Source: Pseudomonas putida
GTDB taxonomy: Bacteria > Pseudomonadota > Gammaproteobacteria > Pseudomonadales > Pseudomonadaceae
Reading direction: 5' to 3'
Length of the DNA: 64,000 nt
Assembly: GCF_001941965.1 (NCBI RefSeq)
Contig: NZ_MKZO01000058.1
Coordinates: 62,001-126,000, forward strand
A model generated the notes under the pieces. It saw only the letters and a program-made list of their open reading frames with translations, had not been told where the DNA came from and did not search any database. Positions 53,684-62,090 of this stretch are shown here, one piece after another. A program made the translations under genes and the position numbers. The first letter of the stretch is position 1; every line of letters starts with the position of its first letter.

Positions 53684-53819
53684 TTGTTGTTCTCCGGAGC
53701 ACTGGCGTTTTTTTCCCGGATGGTGCGGTGCAAAGCGGTGCGGCTGAACGGTGGAAGTGGCCAAAAGGGGATCGATATGGCCAAGGCTGGTGGCCAGGCT
53801 TGATTCGGTGGTGCTCCCA

Positions 53820-53908
53820 ATCGCTGGCAAGCCAGCTCCCACAAGGACCGCGCTGCCCTCAAGAACACCACTGAACCTGTGGGAGCTGGCTTGCCAGCGA
53901 TGAGGCCA
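53820..53908. repeat. REP palindrome pair
   Basis: Two inverted REP copies about 40 bp apart, lying between two same-strand genes, the AraC-family regulator and the acetylpolyamine hydrolase. This is the most widely spaced pair in the window. Confidence 0.92.
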
Positions 53909-53910
53909 GT

Positions 53911-54888
53911 TCAGGCCCTGAAGTGACTGGGGGCTACCCCACTCCAACGCATGAACGCATGCCTGAAACTCGCCGTCTCACTGAACCCCAGCACTTCCGC
54001 AATCCGGTAGATCGGCATCTGCCCTTCACCGAGCAACTGCTTGGCCCGCTCGAAGCGTAGCTCGTCCAGCAATTGCTGGTAGCTGCTGCCCATTTCGCCC
54101 AGGTGCCGGCGCAAGGTCCGCGACGAGCAGTTCATCTGCCGCGCCAGCCCTTCCAGCCCCGGCGGCGCGACCAGCTGATCGGCGAGCAACTGGCGAATCC
54201 GCCCCAGCCAGGCCTGGCGCCCGGTGAACTCCAGGTTCAACTGCCGGCAACGCTCGCTCATGGTCCCGTGGGTCACCCGGTCCGCCAGTGGCAACGGCTG
54301 CTCCAGCCAGGCGCGGTCGAAGGCGAAGGCGTTGTCCTCGGCCTCGAAATGCAAGGGGCAGGTGAAGGTTTCCCCGTACTGCTCGCGGTAATCCGGCTCG
54401 CTGTGGATAAAACGCGCCGCGAGCAGCGGCAGCGGCCGGCCCAGCAGGTCGTCGCAGATCACCTTCAACGACACCAGGCAGAACTCCGCATTGAACGCCG
54501 CCAGCTCCGGCTCTTCCCGGTAATCGCTGGCGCTGAACCAGATCCGCTCGCCGTCCTCGATCAGGCGCAGGCGGAAAAGTGTTCCCAGCAGCGCGGGGTA
54601 GTGCAACGCCAGGCGCAAAGCGTCACCCAAAGTGGCACTGGAGAGCAGGGCATAGCCGAGCATCCCGTAGGACGACACATGCATGCGCCGCCCCAGCTCC
54701 AGGCCGATATCCCGGCGCCGGGCCACGGCGTTGGCACACACCAGCATTTCCTGGCGGGTGGTGATGCGCGAGTCGGCGCGGCCCAGGTCGGCGGCGCTGA
54801 TGCCGCTGCCCTGGAGCAGGGCTTCGTCGCGGAAGGTCTGCAAGACCAGGGAGACCGCGTGCAGGGTCGTCAGGTGGGAGTGCAGCAT
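53911..54888 (-). CDS. AraC-family regulator (OruR/arabinose-binding-type sensor domain)
   Basis: A 325-residue regulator. The N-terminal region (about 1-190) is of the long AraC-like sensor type (RRMHVSSYGMLGYALLSSATLGDALRLALHYPALLG), seen in OruR/ArgR-type proteins. The C-terminal AraC DNA-binding domain (about 225-322) has MNCSSRTLRRHLGEMGSSYQQLLDELRFERAKQLL and the second helix-turn-helix IAEVLGFSETASFRHAFMRWSGVAPSHFR. It lies on the same strand just upstream of the acetylpolyamine operon and may control it; no operator is identified. Confidence 0.9.
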   Translation of the reverse strand: MLHSHLTTLHAVSLVLQTFRDEALLQGSGISAADLGRADSRITTRQEMLVCANAVARRRDIGLELGRRMHVSSYGMLGYALLSSATLGDALRLALHYPALLGTLFRLRLIEDGERIWFSASDYREEPELAAFNAEFCLVSLKVICDDLLGRPLPLLAARFIHSEPDYREQYGETFTCPLHFEAEDNAFAFDRAWLEQPLPLADRVTHGTMSERCRQLNLEFTGRQAWLGRIRQLLADQLVAPPGLEGLARQMNCSSRTLRRHLGEMGSSYQQLLDELRFERAKQLLGEGQMPIYRIAEVLGFSETASFRHAFMRWSGVAPSHFRA

Positions 54889-54940
54889 GCTCGGTTACCG
54901 GGCTGATGGACTGTGCGGGAAACGAGCAATTTGCATGCCT

Positions 54941-55924
54941 TCACGCCAGCTCCAGTTCCACCAGGCGGCGCACGTCCTCGACCGGCAGGCCGCTGCCCAG
55001 CAGCCACTGCAATTTGCCGAACGCCGCTTCACGGGTCATGCCGCCACCGGACAGCACGCCCGCTTGGCGCAAGCGGCTCCCCGCCTCGTAGATATCGAAC
55101 TCGACGCCGCCTTCATGGCACTGGGTGATCGCCACTACCACCAGGTCGCGGGAGTGGGCCTGTTCGAGGGCGTGGATAAAGTCCGGATCGTCGCTCGGCC
55201 CGGTGCCGCTGCCGAAGCATTCGAGGATCAGGCCCTGGGCGCCGCTGTGGATAACTGCCCGCAGCAGATCTGCGGAAATCCCCGGTACCAGGGGCAGTAC
55301 GGCGATATCCGCAGGCTGACGCGGTTGGCGATAGTCCAACGCGGCGGGCAAGGAAGCGGTTCTACTCAACAGGGCATTGCGCTTGAGCGCCACGAAGGGA
55401 TTGCGCCCGTAGCTGCGCACCTTGGCAGTGCGCAACGGTGGCAACAACTCACCATGGAAGAACAGCTGTACGCCGGCCGGCTGGCCATTGGTCAGTGCTT
55501 GCAGGGACCCCGTGAGGTTTTCCCAGGCATCGCTGTCGTCCACCCCGGCGGGCAGCATCGAGCCGGTGAACAGCACGGGCGCGTCCAGCCCGAGCAACTG
55601 GAAGCTCATGGCCGCCGCGCTGTAGGCCAGGGTGTCGGTGCCATGCAGCACCAATACCGCATCACAGCCGGCATCCATCGCCTCGATGATCGCCGTGCGC
55701 AGGCGCAGCCAATACTGCGGCGTCATGTTGGCGCTGTCGATCAGCGGCGCCATTTCCCGGAAACGCCAGGGCGCCAGGTCCGTCCTTGTGGATAACTCCG
55801 CGCGCATGCGCTGCTCGAAGCCGGAAGCGGGGGTCAGGCCGTTGGCACCGGCCTGCATGCCGATGGTGCCGCCGGTGTACAGCACCATGATGCTGCGGGC
55901 GGGGCGGGGGGACGCCGGGTTCAT
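54941..55924 (-). CDS. L-asparaginase (type I-like)
   Basis: A 327-residue asparaginase/glutaminase-fold enzyme without signal peptide. The first active-site Thr lies in MVLYTGGTIGM and the second site is LVLHGTDTLAYSAAAM, both intact; a SANMTPQYW segment follows the first. It hydrolyses asparagine to aspartate and ammonia. With aspA 160 bp upstream on the same strand, the pair would convert asparagine to fumarate plus two ammonia, but the aspA terminator lies between, so they are separately transcribed. ATG 55924 is used; the frame extends upstream without support. Confidence 0.92.
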   Translation of the reverse strand: MNPASPRPARSIMVLYTGGTIGMQAGANGLTPASGFEQRMRAELSTRTDLAPWRFREMAPLIDSANMTPQYWLRLRTAIIEAMDAGCDAVLVLHGTDTLAYSAAAMSFQLLGLDAPVLFTGSMLPAGVDDSDAWENLTGSLQALTNGQPAGVQLFFHGELLPPLRTAKVRSYGRNPFVALKRNALLSRTASLPAALDYRQPRQPADIAVLPLVPGISADLLRAVIHSGAQGLILECFGSGTGPSDDPDFIHALEQAHSRDLVVVAITQCHEGGVEFDIYEAGSRLRQAGVLSGGGMTREAAFGKLQWLLGSGLPVEDVRRLVELELA

Positions 55925-55994
55925 GCGCCATTCTCCATGGTCGGTCTTGTTCGTAGCCGGCCACGTTACGCCATCCGGGACAGATCTGTCAGGC

Positions 55995-56036
55995 ATAAAA
56001 AAAGGGCCCGGGGTGTAAGCCCTGGGCCCTCAAAGG
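55995..56036 (-). terminator. Intrinsic terminator of aspA
   Basis: On the minus strand GAGGGCCCAGGGCTTAC and CCCGGGCCC form a GC-rich imperfect stem followed by seven T (55995-56003). It lies about 50 bp after the aspA stop. Confidence 0.9.
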
Positions 56037-56084
56037 TGAGAGGTGTCTAGTCCCTCGACCTGGTGAGACGGTTGTTGCGTGGGG

Positions 56085-57509
56085 TTACGCCTTCAGCGGA
56101 ACCAGACGCGGAGCGATCATGTTTTCCGGACGCAGGATGTCGTTGAGCATCGCTTCGTCCAGCAGCTGTTCTTCACGCACCAGTTCCAGCACGCCGCGGC
56201 CGGTTTCCAGGGCGACGCGGGCGATACGGGTGGCGTTTTCGTAGCCGATGTACGGGTTCAGGGCGGTGACCAGGCCGATCGAGTGCTCGACCAGTTCACG
56301 GCAGCGCTGTTCGTTGGCGGTGATGCCGACGATGCAGTGCTCGCGCAGCATGTCCATGGCGCGTTGCAGCAGACGGATGGAGTCGAAGATCTTGTAGGCG
56401 ATCAGCGGTTCCATGACGTTCAGTTGCAGCTGGCCGCCTTCGGCAGCGATGGTCAGGGCCAGGTCGTTGCCCATGATGGCGAAGGCCACCTGGTTCACGG
56501 CTTCCGGGATAACCGGGTTGACCTTGCCTGGCATGATCGAGCTGCCTGGCTGACGCGCTGGCAGGTTGATCTCGTTGATGCCGGTACGCGGGCCGCTGGA
56601 CAGCAGGCGCAGGTCGTTGCAGATCTTCGACAGCTTGACCGCGGTACGCTTGAGCATGCCGGAGAACAGGACGAAGGCGCCCATGTCCGAGGTGGCTTCG
56701 ATCAGGTCGGCAGCCGGCACCAGCGGCTGGCCGCTGATGGTGGCCAGGCGCTGTACCGCCAGGGCCTGGTAGCCCGGGTCGGCGTTGATGCCGGTACCGA
56801 TGGCGGTACCGCCCAGGTTCACTTCGGTCAGCACTTCCGGTGCCAGGGTGCGCAGGCGGTTCAGGTCTTCGGTCAGGGTGGTGGCGAAGGCGCGGAATTC
56901 CTGGCCCAGGGTCATCGGGACCGCGTCCTGCAGCTGGGTACGGCCCATCTTCAATACGTGGCTGAATTCTTCACCCTTGGCCGCGAAGGCCTGGATCAGG
57001 CTGTCGAGGCTGGCCAGCAGGGCGTCGTGACCGAGCAGCAGACCCAGGCGGATCGCGGTCGGGTAGGCGTCGTTGGTCGACTGCGCCATGTTCACGTCGT
57101 TGTTCGGGTGCAGGTACTTGTACTCGCCTTTCTCATGGCCCATGGCTTCCAGGGCGATGTTGGCGATGACTTCGTTGGCGTTCATGTTGGTAGAAGTACC
57201 AGCACCGCCTTGAATCATGTCCACGACGAACTGCTCGTGGTAGTCGCCACGGATCAGGCGGGCACAGGCCTCGCTGATGGCGGCATGCTTGGCATCGCTC
57301 AGGTGACCCAGCTCACGGTTGGCGTCGGCAGCGGCCTGCTTGACCATGGCCAGGGCCACGACCAGCTTCGGGTAGTGCGACAGCGGAACACCGGACAGAT
57401 GGAAGTTGTTGGCAGCACGCAGGGTCTGGATGCCGTAGTAGGCGTCAGCAGGGACTTCCAGGGTGCCAAGCAGGTCTTTTTCAATGCGGAACGATGCAGC
57501 AGCGGACAT
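56085..57509 (-). CDS. aspA: Aspartate ammonia-lyase
   Basis: A 474-residue fumarase/aspartase superfamily enzyme that splits aspartate to fumarate and ammonia. Visible marks are QGGAGTSTNMNANEVIAN, the substrate-binding GRTQLQDAVPMTLGQE region, and the catalytic-loop signature GSSIMPGKVNPVIPE. It begins MSAAASFRIEKDLLGTLEVPADAYYGIQT, the usual aspartase start; an upstream in-frame ATG exists. It is divergent from a LysR-type gene, as in P. aeruginosa, and ends with its own terminator before the asparaginase gene. Confidence 0.95.
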   Translation of the reverse strand: MSAAASFRIEKDLLGTLEVPADAYYGIQTLRAANNFHLSGVPLSHYPKLVVALAMVKQAAADANRELGHLSDAKHAAISEACARLIRGDYHEQFVVDMIQGGAGTSTNMNANEVIANIALEAMGHEKGEYKYLHPNNDVNMAQSTNDAYPTAIRLGLLLGHDALLASLDSLIQAFAAKGEEFSHVLKMGRTQLQDAVPMTLGQEFRAFATTLTEDLNRLRTLAPEVLTEVNLGGTAIGTGINADPGYQALAVQRLATISGQPLVPAADLIEATSDMGAFVLFSGMLKRTAVKLSKICNDLRLLSSGPRTGINEINLPARQPGSSIMPGKVNPVIPEAVNQVAFAIMGNDLALTIAAEGGQLQLNVMEPLIAYKIFDSIRLLQRAMDMLREHCIVGITANEQRCRELVEHSIGLVTALNPYIGYENATRIARVALETGRGVLELVREEQLLDEAMLNDILRPENMIAPRLVPLKA

Positions 57510-57691
57510 GATGAGTATCATCTCGAATTAACCCGGCACATGCCGGAATGGCGCCAATCCTAGGGGCGGAACCCATTTGGCGGCCAATGCTGTTGCACGC
57601 TAACCTATGCACAAACGGCATAACGTCTCATGTGACGTTTTGTCGACAGCGAGCGTGTTCCATTTTGGTGCATGCTTTTGGAGAGTTTCCG

Positions 57692-58621
57692 ATGAACCTT
57701 GAGAGCAAATGGCTGGAAGACTTCAGTGCGCTGGCCGCCACTCGCAGCTTTTCCCAGGCTGCCGAGCGTCGTTTTGTGACCCAGCCGGCTTTCAGCCGGC
57801 GCATTCGCAGCCTGGAGGCGGCACTCGGCCTGACCCTGGTCAACCGCTCGCGCACACCCATCGAGCTGACGGCTGCGGGGCAACTGTTCCTGGTCACTGC
57901 CCGCACGGTTGTCGACCAGTTGAGCGAAGTTCTCCGCCATTTGCATCATCTTGAAGGCGGGCAAGGCGAGGTTATCCAGGTTGCGGCGGCGCACTCCCTG
58001 GCGCTTGGTTTCTTCCCGCGCTGGATCGCTCAGTTGCGTAACGACGGCCTGAATATCGCCACGCGCCTGGTGGCGACCAACGTCGGCGATGCCGTGCATG
58101 CCCTGCGCGAAGGTGGCTGCGACCTGATGCTGGCGTTCTATGACCCGGATGCTGCCTTGCAGATGGATGCGGAGATCTTCCCGTCCCTGCACATGGGGCA
58201 TACCGAGATGCTGCCAGTATGTGCCGCCGGACCCGACGGCCAGCCCCTGTTCGATCTGGAAGGCGAGGGCAGCGTGCCGTTGCTGGCCTACAGTGCCGGT
58301 GCGTTCCTCGGGCGTTCGGTGAACCTGTTGCTGCGCCAGCGCAACCTGCGCTTCACCACGGTCTACGAGACCGCCATGGCCGACAGCCTGAAAAGCATGG
58401 CCCTGGAAGGCCTGGGGATCGCCTGGGTGCCGCGGCTGTCGGCGCGGGCCGAGCTGGAGCGGGGCGAACTGGTGATTTGCGGCGGTCCCCAATGGCATGT
58501 GCCACTGGAGATCCGCCTTTATCGATGCGCCTTGGTACGCAAGGCCAATGTGCGCTTGCTCTGGCGCAAGCTGGAGTCGGGGCTGCAGGAGTCGGCACCG
58601 GTCAGTTCCCCGAGCGCCTGA
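57692..58621 (+). CDS. LysR-family regulator divergent from aspA
   Basis: A 309-residue LysR-type regulator with the N-terminal helix-turn-helix (residues 1-62, WLEDFSALAATRSFSQAAERRFVTQPAFSRRIRSLE) and a two-lobed substrate-binding C-terminal half. The divergent arrangement suggests it regulates aspA, perhaps with aspartate or fumarate as signal; this is inference. GGAG stands 12 bases before ATG 57692. Its 3' end overlaps the convergent metzincin-like gene by 20 bp. Confidence 0.9.
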   Translation: MNLESKWLEDFSALAATRSFSQAAERRFVTQPAFSRRIRSLEAALGLTLVNRSRTPIELTAAGQLFLVTARTVVDQLSEVLRHLHHLEGGQGEVIQVAAAHSLALGFFPRWIAQLRNDGLNIATRLVATNVGDAVHALREGGCDLMLAFYDPDAALQMDAEIFPSLHMGHTEMLPVCAAGPDGQPLFDLEGEGSVPLLAYSAGAFLGRSVNLLLRQRNLRFTTVYETAMADSLKSMALEGLGIAWVPRLSARAELERGELVICGGPQWHVPLEIRLYRCALVRKANVRLLWRKLESGLQESAPVSSPSA

Positions 58622-59234
58622 GGTAGCGGGCGATATTGGCGCGGTTTTCCTCGGAATAGCGGTAGCAGTGCGAACGCAGGTCGAAACGGTCGGGGAACAT
58701 GTAGGTTTCGCAGAACCAGCCATTGAAGCCGACGCGCGCCGCCTCGTGGGTGGCGCTCAGGGTGTGGCCCAGCTCGTGGCCGGCGGTGGCGTAGGACTGG
58801 ATCGAGGCGATCGCTGCGTGTCCGGTCTGGTGGGCCATGCCCAGGGTGTCCTCGCTGTGATCCAGGTGCCGGCTGGTCAGCAGCAGGTACTTGTTGTCGA
58901 TGATGCCGCCGGGTGCGTTCTGTTGCCGACGCCAGGCCCAGACCGCATCGGACCAGGTGGCGAGGGTGGCGGAAGGCAGGGCGCTGCGGTAATCGAGGTC
59001 GGTCAGGCCAGGGATATTGCGCTGGAAGCGCAGGTGCACGGGCATGTCGATCACCTCGCGCATTTCCTGCAACCAGGGGTCTAGATAATCCGCCTGCAGT
59101 TGCCGGTCGGGCACGTCGGCCAGGTCGTCGTGGGGAAAGACCCACACGGTCAGGCTGCTCTCGGCCGTGACGAAGGCGGCGTGGTACAGCGCGGCGAAAG
59201 CCAGGGGCAGGGTGGTGCGAAGTCGTTTGCGCAT
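58602..59234 (-). CDS. Secreted metzincin-like zinc protease
   Basis: A 210-residue protein with a signal peptide (MRKRLRTTLPLAFAALYHAAFV, cleavage near 25). The zinc site HELGHTLSATHE fits HExxHxxSxxHE, the metzincin pattern with Ser in place of the usual Gly, and a Met in ETYMFPDR could be the Met-turn. Paired cysteines (FCETY, HCYRY) bracket the C-terminal part. Family function is not known to me. GGAC precedes ATG 59234. It overlaps the end of the LysR-family gene on the other strand. Protease activity is inferred from motif only. Confidence 0.8.
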   Translation of the reverse strand: MRKRLRTTLPLAFAALYHAAFVTAESSLTVWVFPHDDLADVPDRQLQADYLDPWLQEMREVIDMPVHLRFQRNIPGLTDLDYRSALPSATLATWSDAVWAWRRQQNAPGGIIDNKYLLLTSRHLDHSEDTLGMAHQTGHAAIASIQSYATAGHELGHTLSATHEAARVGFNGWFCETYMFPDRFDLRSHCYRYSEENRANIARYLRRSGN

Positions 59235-59370
59235 AAGGTCGTCCTTGATGTTGGGCTGGAATGCGCCTCGACAGTAGTCCCCAAGCCCCGGGCCAAAGCA
59301 TCTGGAAGCCTCTCAGTGGGCCATCTTCCGACCTTACCAACGGGGCTGGGCGCCTTTGCCCCGACTGCGC

Positions 59371-59376
59371 TATAAT
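59371..59376 (+). promoter_or_regulatory. Likely -10 box of the purEK promoter
   Basis: TATAAT at 59371-59376, about 117 bp before the purE ATG, is a perfect -10 hexamer. The -35 position is GC-rich and weak, so the promoter may need an activator or be read weakly by itself. Confidence 0.6.
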
Positions 59377-59417
59377 CCCGCGCCTTCGGCCGACCCGGTC
59401 GATTCAGAATCCGTATG

Positions 59418-59456
59418 ACGAGCCACGCCGGTCTTCCCGCGTGGCTCGTTGCTTTT
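59418..59456 (+). terminator. Terminator-like hairpin in the purE leader
   Basis: ACGAGCCACGC (59418-59428) and its complement (59439-59449) form an 11-bp perfect stem with a 10-base loop, followed by TGCTTTT. It lies between the -10 box and purE (36 bp before the ATG), so it may attenuate transcription or stabilise the leader. Confidence 0.75.
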
Positions 59457-59492
59457 GGCGCGTCACAAGACGCTTGCAGGAGAGGCTCGACG

Positions 59493-59984
59493 ATGAGTGC
59501 ACTGGTTGGCGTGATCATGGGCTCCAAGTCCGATTGGTCCACCCTTAGCCACACCGCCGATATGCTGGAAAAACTCGGCATTCCCTATGAAGTGAAGGTG
59601 GTATCCGCCCACCGCACCCCGGACTTGCTGTTCCAGTACGCCGAAGAGGCGGAAGGCCGCGGTATCGAGGTGATCATCGCCGGAGCCGGTGGCGCTGCCC
59701 ACCTGCCGGGCATGTGCGCCGCCAAGACCCACCTGCCGGTGCTGGGCGTGCCGGTGCAGTCGTCGATGCTCTCGGGTGTCGACTCGCTGCTGTCCATCGT
59801 GCAGATGCCGGCGGGTATTCCCGTCGCCACCCTGGCGATCGGCAAGGCCGGTGCGATCAACGCCGCGCTGCTCTCGGCGAGCATCCTCGGCGCCAAGCAC
59901 CCGCAGTTCCACACTGTGCTGAAGCAGTTCCGCGCAGAGCAGACAGACAGCGTTCTGGACAATCCAGACCCGCGCCAGGCCTGA
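59493..59984 (+). CDS. purE: N5-carboxyaminoimidazole ribonucleotide mutase
   Basis: A 163-residue class I PurE that moves the carboxyl group of N5-CAIR to give CAIR in purine synthesis. It shows the diagnostic [13 protein letters not shown] at the N-terminus, [10 protein letters not shown] and [11 protein letters not shown], and [39 protein letters not shown] lies before ATG 59493. purK follows 10 bp after the stop, forming the usual purEK operon. Confidence 0.96.
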   Translation: MSALVGVIMGSKSDWSTLSHTADMLEKLGIPYEVKVVSAHRTPDLLFQYAEEAEGRGIEVIIAGAGGAAHLPGMCAAKTHLPVLGVPVQSSMLSGVDSLLSIVQMPAGIPVATLAIGKAGAINAALLSASILGAKHPQFHTVLKQFRAEQTDSVLDNPDPRQA

Positions 59985-59994
59985 GGTCGCTGCC

Positions 59995-61077
59995 ATGAAG
60001 ATCGGTGTAATCGGTGGCGGCCAGCTCGGCCGCATGCTGGCCCTGGCGGGCACTCCGCTGGGCATGAACTTCGCCTTCCTCGACCCGGCGCCGGATGCGT
60101 GCGCCGCGCCGCTGGGCGAACACCTGCGTGCCGACTACGGCGACCAGGACCACCTGCGCCAACTGGCCGACGAAGTCGACCTGGTGACCTTCGAGTTCGA
60201 AAGCGTGCCGGCCGAGACCGTCGCCTTCCTGTCGCAGTTCGTCCCGGTCTACCCGAGTGCCGAAGCCCTGCGCATTGCTCGCGACCGCTGGTTCGAGAAG
60301 AGCATGTTCAAGGACCTGGGCATCCCGACCCCGGCCTTCGCCGATATCCAGTCGCAAGCCGACCTGGACGCCGCCGTGGCCAGCATCGGCCTGCCGGCCG
60401 TGCTGAAAACCCGCACCCTGGGTTACGACGGCAAGGGCCAGAAGGTCCTGCGCAGCGCTGCCGACGTGGTCGACACCTTCGCCGAGCTGGGCAGCGTGCC
60501 TTGCCTGCTGGAAGGCTTCGTGCCGTTCACCGGTGAAGTGTCGCTGGTCGCCGTGCGTGCCCGTGATGGCGAAACCCGCTTCTACCCGCTGGTGCACAAC
60601 ACCCACGAGAGCGGCATCCTGCGCCTGTCCATCGCCAGCAGCGAGCATCCGCTGCAGGCCCTGGCCGAGGACTATGCCGGTCGCGTGCTGGAGAAGCTGG
60701 ACTACGTCGGCGTGCTGGCCTTCGAGTTCTTCGAAGTCGATGGCGGCCTGAAGGCCAACGAGATCGCCCCGCGGGTGCACAACTCCGGGCACTGGACCAT
60801 CGAAGGTGCCGAGTGCAGCCAGTTCGAGAACCACCTGCGCGCCGTGGCCGGCCTGCCGCTGGGTTCGACCGCCAAGGTCGGCGAAAGCGCCATGCTCAAC
60901 TTCATCGGCGAAGTGCCGGCTGTGGATAAGGTCGTTGCCATCGACGACTGCCATCTGCACCACTACGGCAAGGCCTTCAAGGTCGGGCGCAAGGTTGGCC
61001 ACGCCACCCTGCGCTGCGCCGACATGGCCACGCTGGAGCGCAAGATCCAGCAGGTCGAAGCCCTGATCGCGGGTTGA
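59995..61077 (+). CDS. purK: 5-(carboxyamino)imidazole ribonucleotide synthase
   Basis: A 360-residue ATP-grasp enzyme that makes N5-CAIR from AIR, bicarbonate and ATP, just before PurE. N-terminal GVIGGGQLGRMLALAG, the ATP-grasp segment LKTRTLGYDGKGQKVL, and the C-terminal NEIAPRVHNSGHWTIEGAECSQFENHLRA are all diagnostic. It is translationally close to purE (10 bp) and ends the operon. One perfect DnaA-box 9-mer lies at 60921. Confidence 0.96.
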   Translation: MKIGVIGGGQLGRMLALAGTPLGMNFAFLDPAPDACAAPLGEHLRADYGDQDHLRQLADEVDLVTFEFESVPAETVAFLSQFVPVYPSAEALRIARDRWFEKSMFKDLGIPTPAFADIQSQADLDAAVASIGLPAVLKTRTLGYDGKGQKVLRSAADVVDTFAELGSVPCLLEGFVPFTGEVSLVAVRARDGETRFYPLVHNTHESGILRLSIASSEHPLQALAEDYAGRVLEKLDYVGVLAFEFFEVDGGLKANEIAPRVHNSGHWTIEGAECSQFENHLRAVAGLPLGSTAKVGESAMLNFIGEVPAVDKVVAIDDCHLHHYGKAFKVGRKVGHATLRCADMATLERKIQQVEALIAG

Positions 61078-61162
61078 ACCTCTGCTGATGGCAACCCTCT
61101 GATGGCAGGACACCGAAGCGCTGGCTAGGCTTTTGGTGGTGCACTCACTCAGAGGGATTGCC

Positions 61163-61408
61163 ATGGGAATCATCGGAACCATCTTCATCGGCCTGATCGT
61201 CGGACTCGTCGCGCGCTTCCTCAAGCCCGGCGACGACAGCATGGGCTGGATCATGACCATTCTGCTCGGCATCGGCGGCTCGCTCGCGGCGACCTACGGT
61301 GGCCAGGCCCTGGGCATCTACCAGGCGGGTCAGGCAGCCGGCTTCATCGGCGCGGTGGTGGGCGCGATCGTCCTGCTGGTGATCTACGGCTTGATCAAAA
61401 AAAGCTGA
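61163..61408 (+). CDS. GlsB/YeaQ/YmgE-family small membrane protein
   Basis: An 81-residue protein with three transmembrane helices rich in glycine (GIIGTIFIGLIVGLVARFLKPG, ILLGIGGSLAATYGG, FIGAVVGAIVLLVIYGLI), the family also called transglycosylase-associated protein. It is often stress-induced; its molecular role is unclear. GGGATTG precedes ATG 61163. A terminator hairpin follows the stop at once. Confidence 0.92.
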   Translation: MGIIGTIFIGLIVGLVARFLKPGDDSMGWIMTILLGIGGSLAATYGGQALGIYQAGQAAGFIGAVVGAIVLLVIYGLIKKS

Positions 61409-61420
61409 CGGCACTATAGA

Positions 61421-61456
61421 ATGCTCGGCAACTTCCTACGGTTGCCGAGCATTTTT
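61421..61456 (+). terminator. Hairpin terminator abutting the next ATG
   Basis: ATGCTCGGCAAC (61421-61432) and its complement (61441-61452) form a 12-bp stem with TTTTT following from 61452. It ends the GlsB gene but leaves only one base before the ATG of the next gene. Confidence 0.9.
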
Positions 61457-61457
61457 C

Positions 61458-61991
61458 ATGCGTGCGTTATTCCTTATTCCCCTGCTGCTGTGCAGCACCC
61501 TCGCCCGGGCCGAGCTGCCTGAAACCGACTGGCTGGAACTGATGCCCAAGTCGGACCAGAAGGCCCTGGAAGAAATGCCCGAGATCGACCACAACTCCCC
61601 GGAAGCCCAGGGCACCTTCACTGCCAAGGGCGGCCTGAAGCAGAGCAAGGGCTTGCCGGCGGTGATGTATTCGACCAAGACCGTGGCGGCGATGAACGGC
61701 AAGTCGATCCGCCTGGGTGGCTATCCGGTGCCGCTGGAGGCCGACGCCAAGGGCAACAGCACCTTGTTCTTCCTCGTCCCGTACCCGGGCGCCTGCATCC
61801 ACGTGCCGCCACCGCCGCCGAACCAGCTGGTGCTGGTGCGCTATCCGAAAGGCGTGAAGCTGGCGGACATCTACACGCCGCTGTGGGTCAGCGGCAAGCT
61901 GGAGGTGGAGAAGGTCAGCAATGACCTGGCGGATGCGGCCTATGCCATGGATGCGGCGAAGGTGCGGGTCGTGGAGGATGCAGACCTGTAG
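61458..61991 (+). CDS. Secreted DUF3299 family protein
   Basis: A 177-residue protein with a signal peptide (MRALFLIPLLLCSTLARA) and the DUF3299 core: ELPETDWLELMPKSDQKAL near the start, IRLGGYPVPLE, and FFLVPYPGACIHVPPPPPNQ. Its role is unknown. ATG 61458 has no ribosome-binding site because a terminator hairpin lies directly upstream; a promoter-like pair, TTGATC (61391) and TATAGA (61415), overlaps the end of the previous gene. The signal peptide makes this start firm. Confidence 0.88.
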   Translation: MRALFLIPLLLCSTLARAELPETDWLELMPKSDQKALEEMPEIDHNSPEAQGTFTAKGGLKQSKGLPAVMYSTKTVAAMNGKSIRLGGYPVPLEADAKGNSTLFFLVPYPGACIHVPPPPPNQLVLVRYPKGVKLADIYTPLWVSGKLEVEKVSNDLADAAYAMDAAKVRVVEDADL

Positions 61992-62010
61992 TGTTTTCGG
62001 GAGCACATTG

Positions 62011-62090
62011 GCCCCTGTGGGAGCTGGCTTGCCAGCGATTGCTGCAGTGAATTCACCATAGCTATCGCTGGCAAGCCAGCTCCCACAGGT
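62011..62090. repeat. REP palindrome pair
   Basis: Two inverted REP copies with a spacer of about 30 bp, ending at the base before the mutarotase stop codon. It fills the gap between two convergent genes. Confidence 0.93.

Noticed and set aside
56079-57563. 494-codon plus-strand frame opposite aspA
   Set aside because: Antisense shadow of aspA with no recognisable domain.
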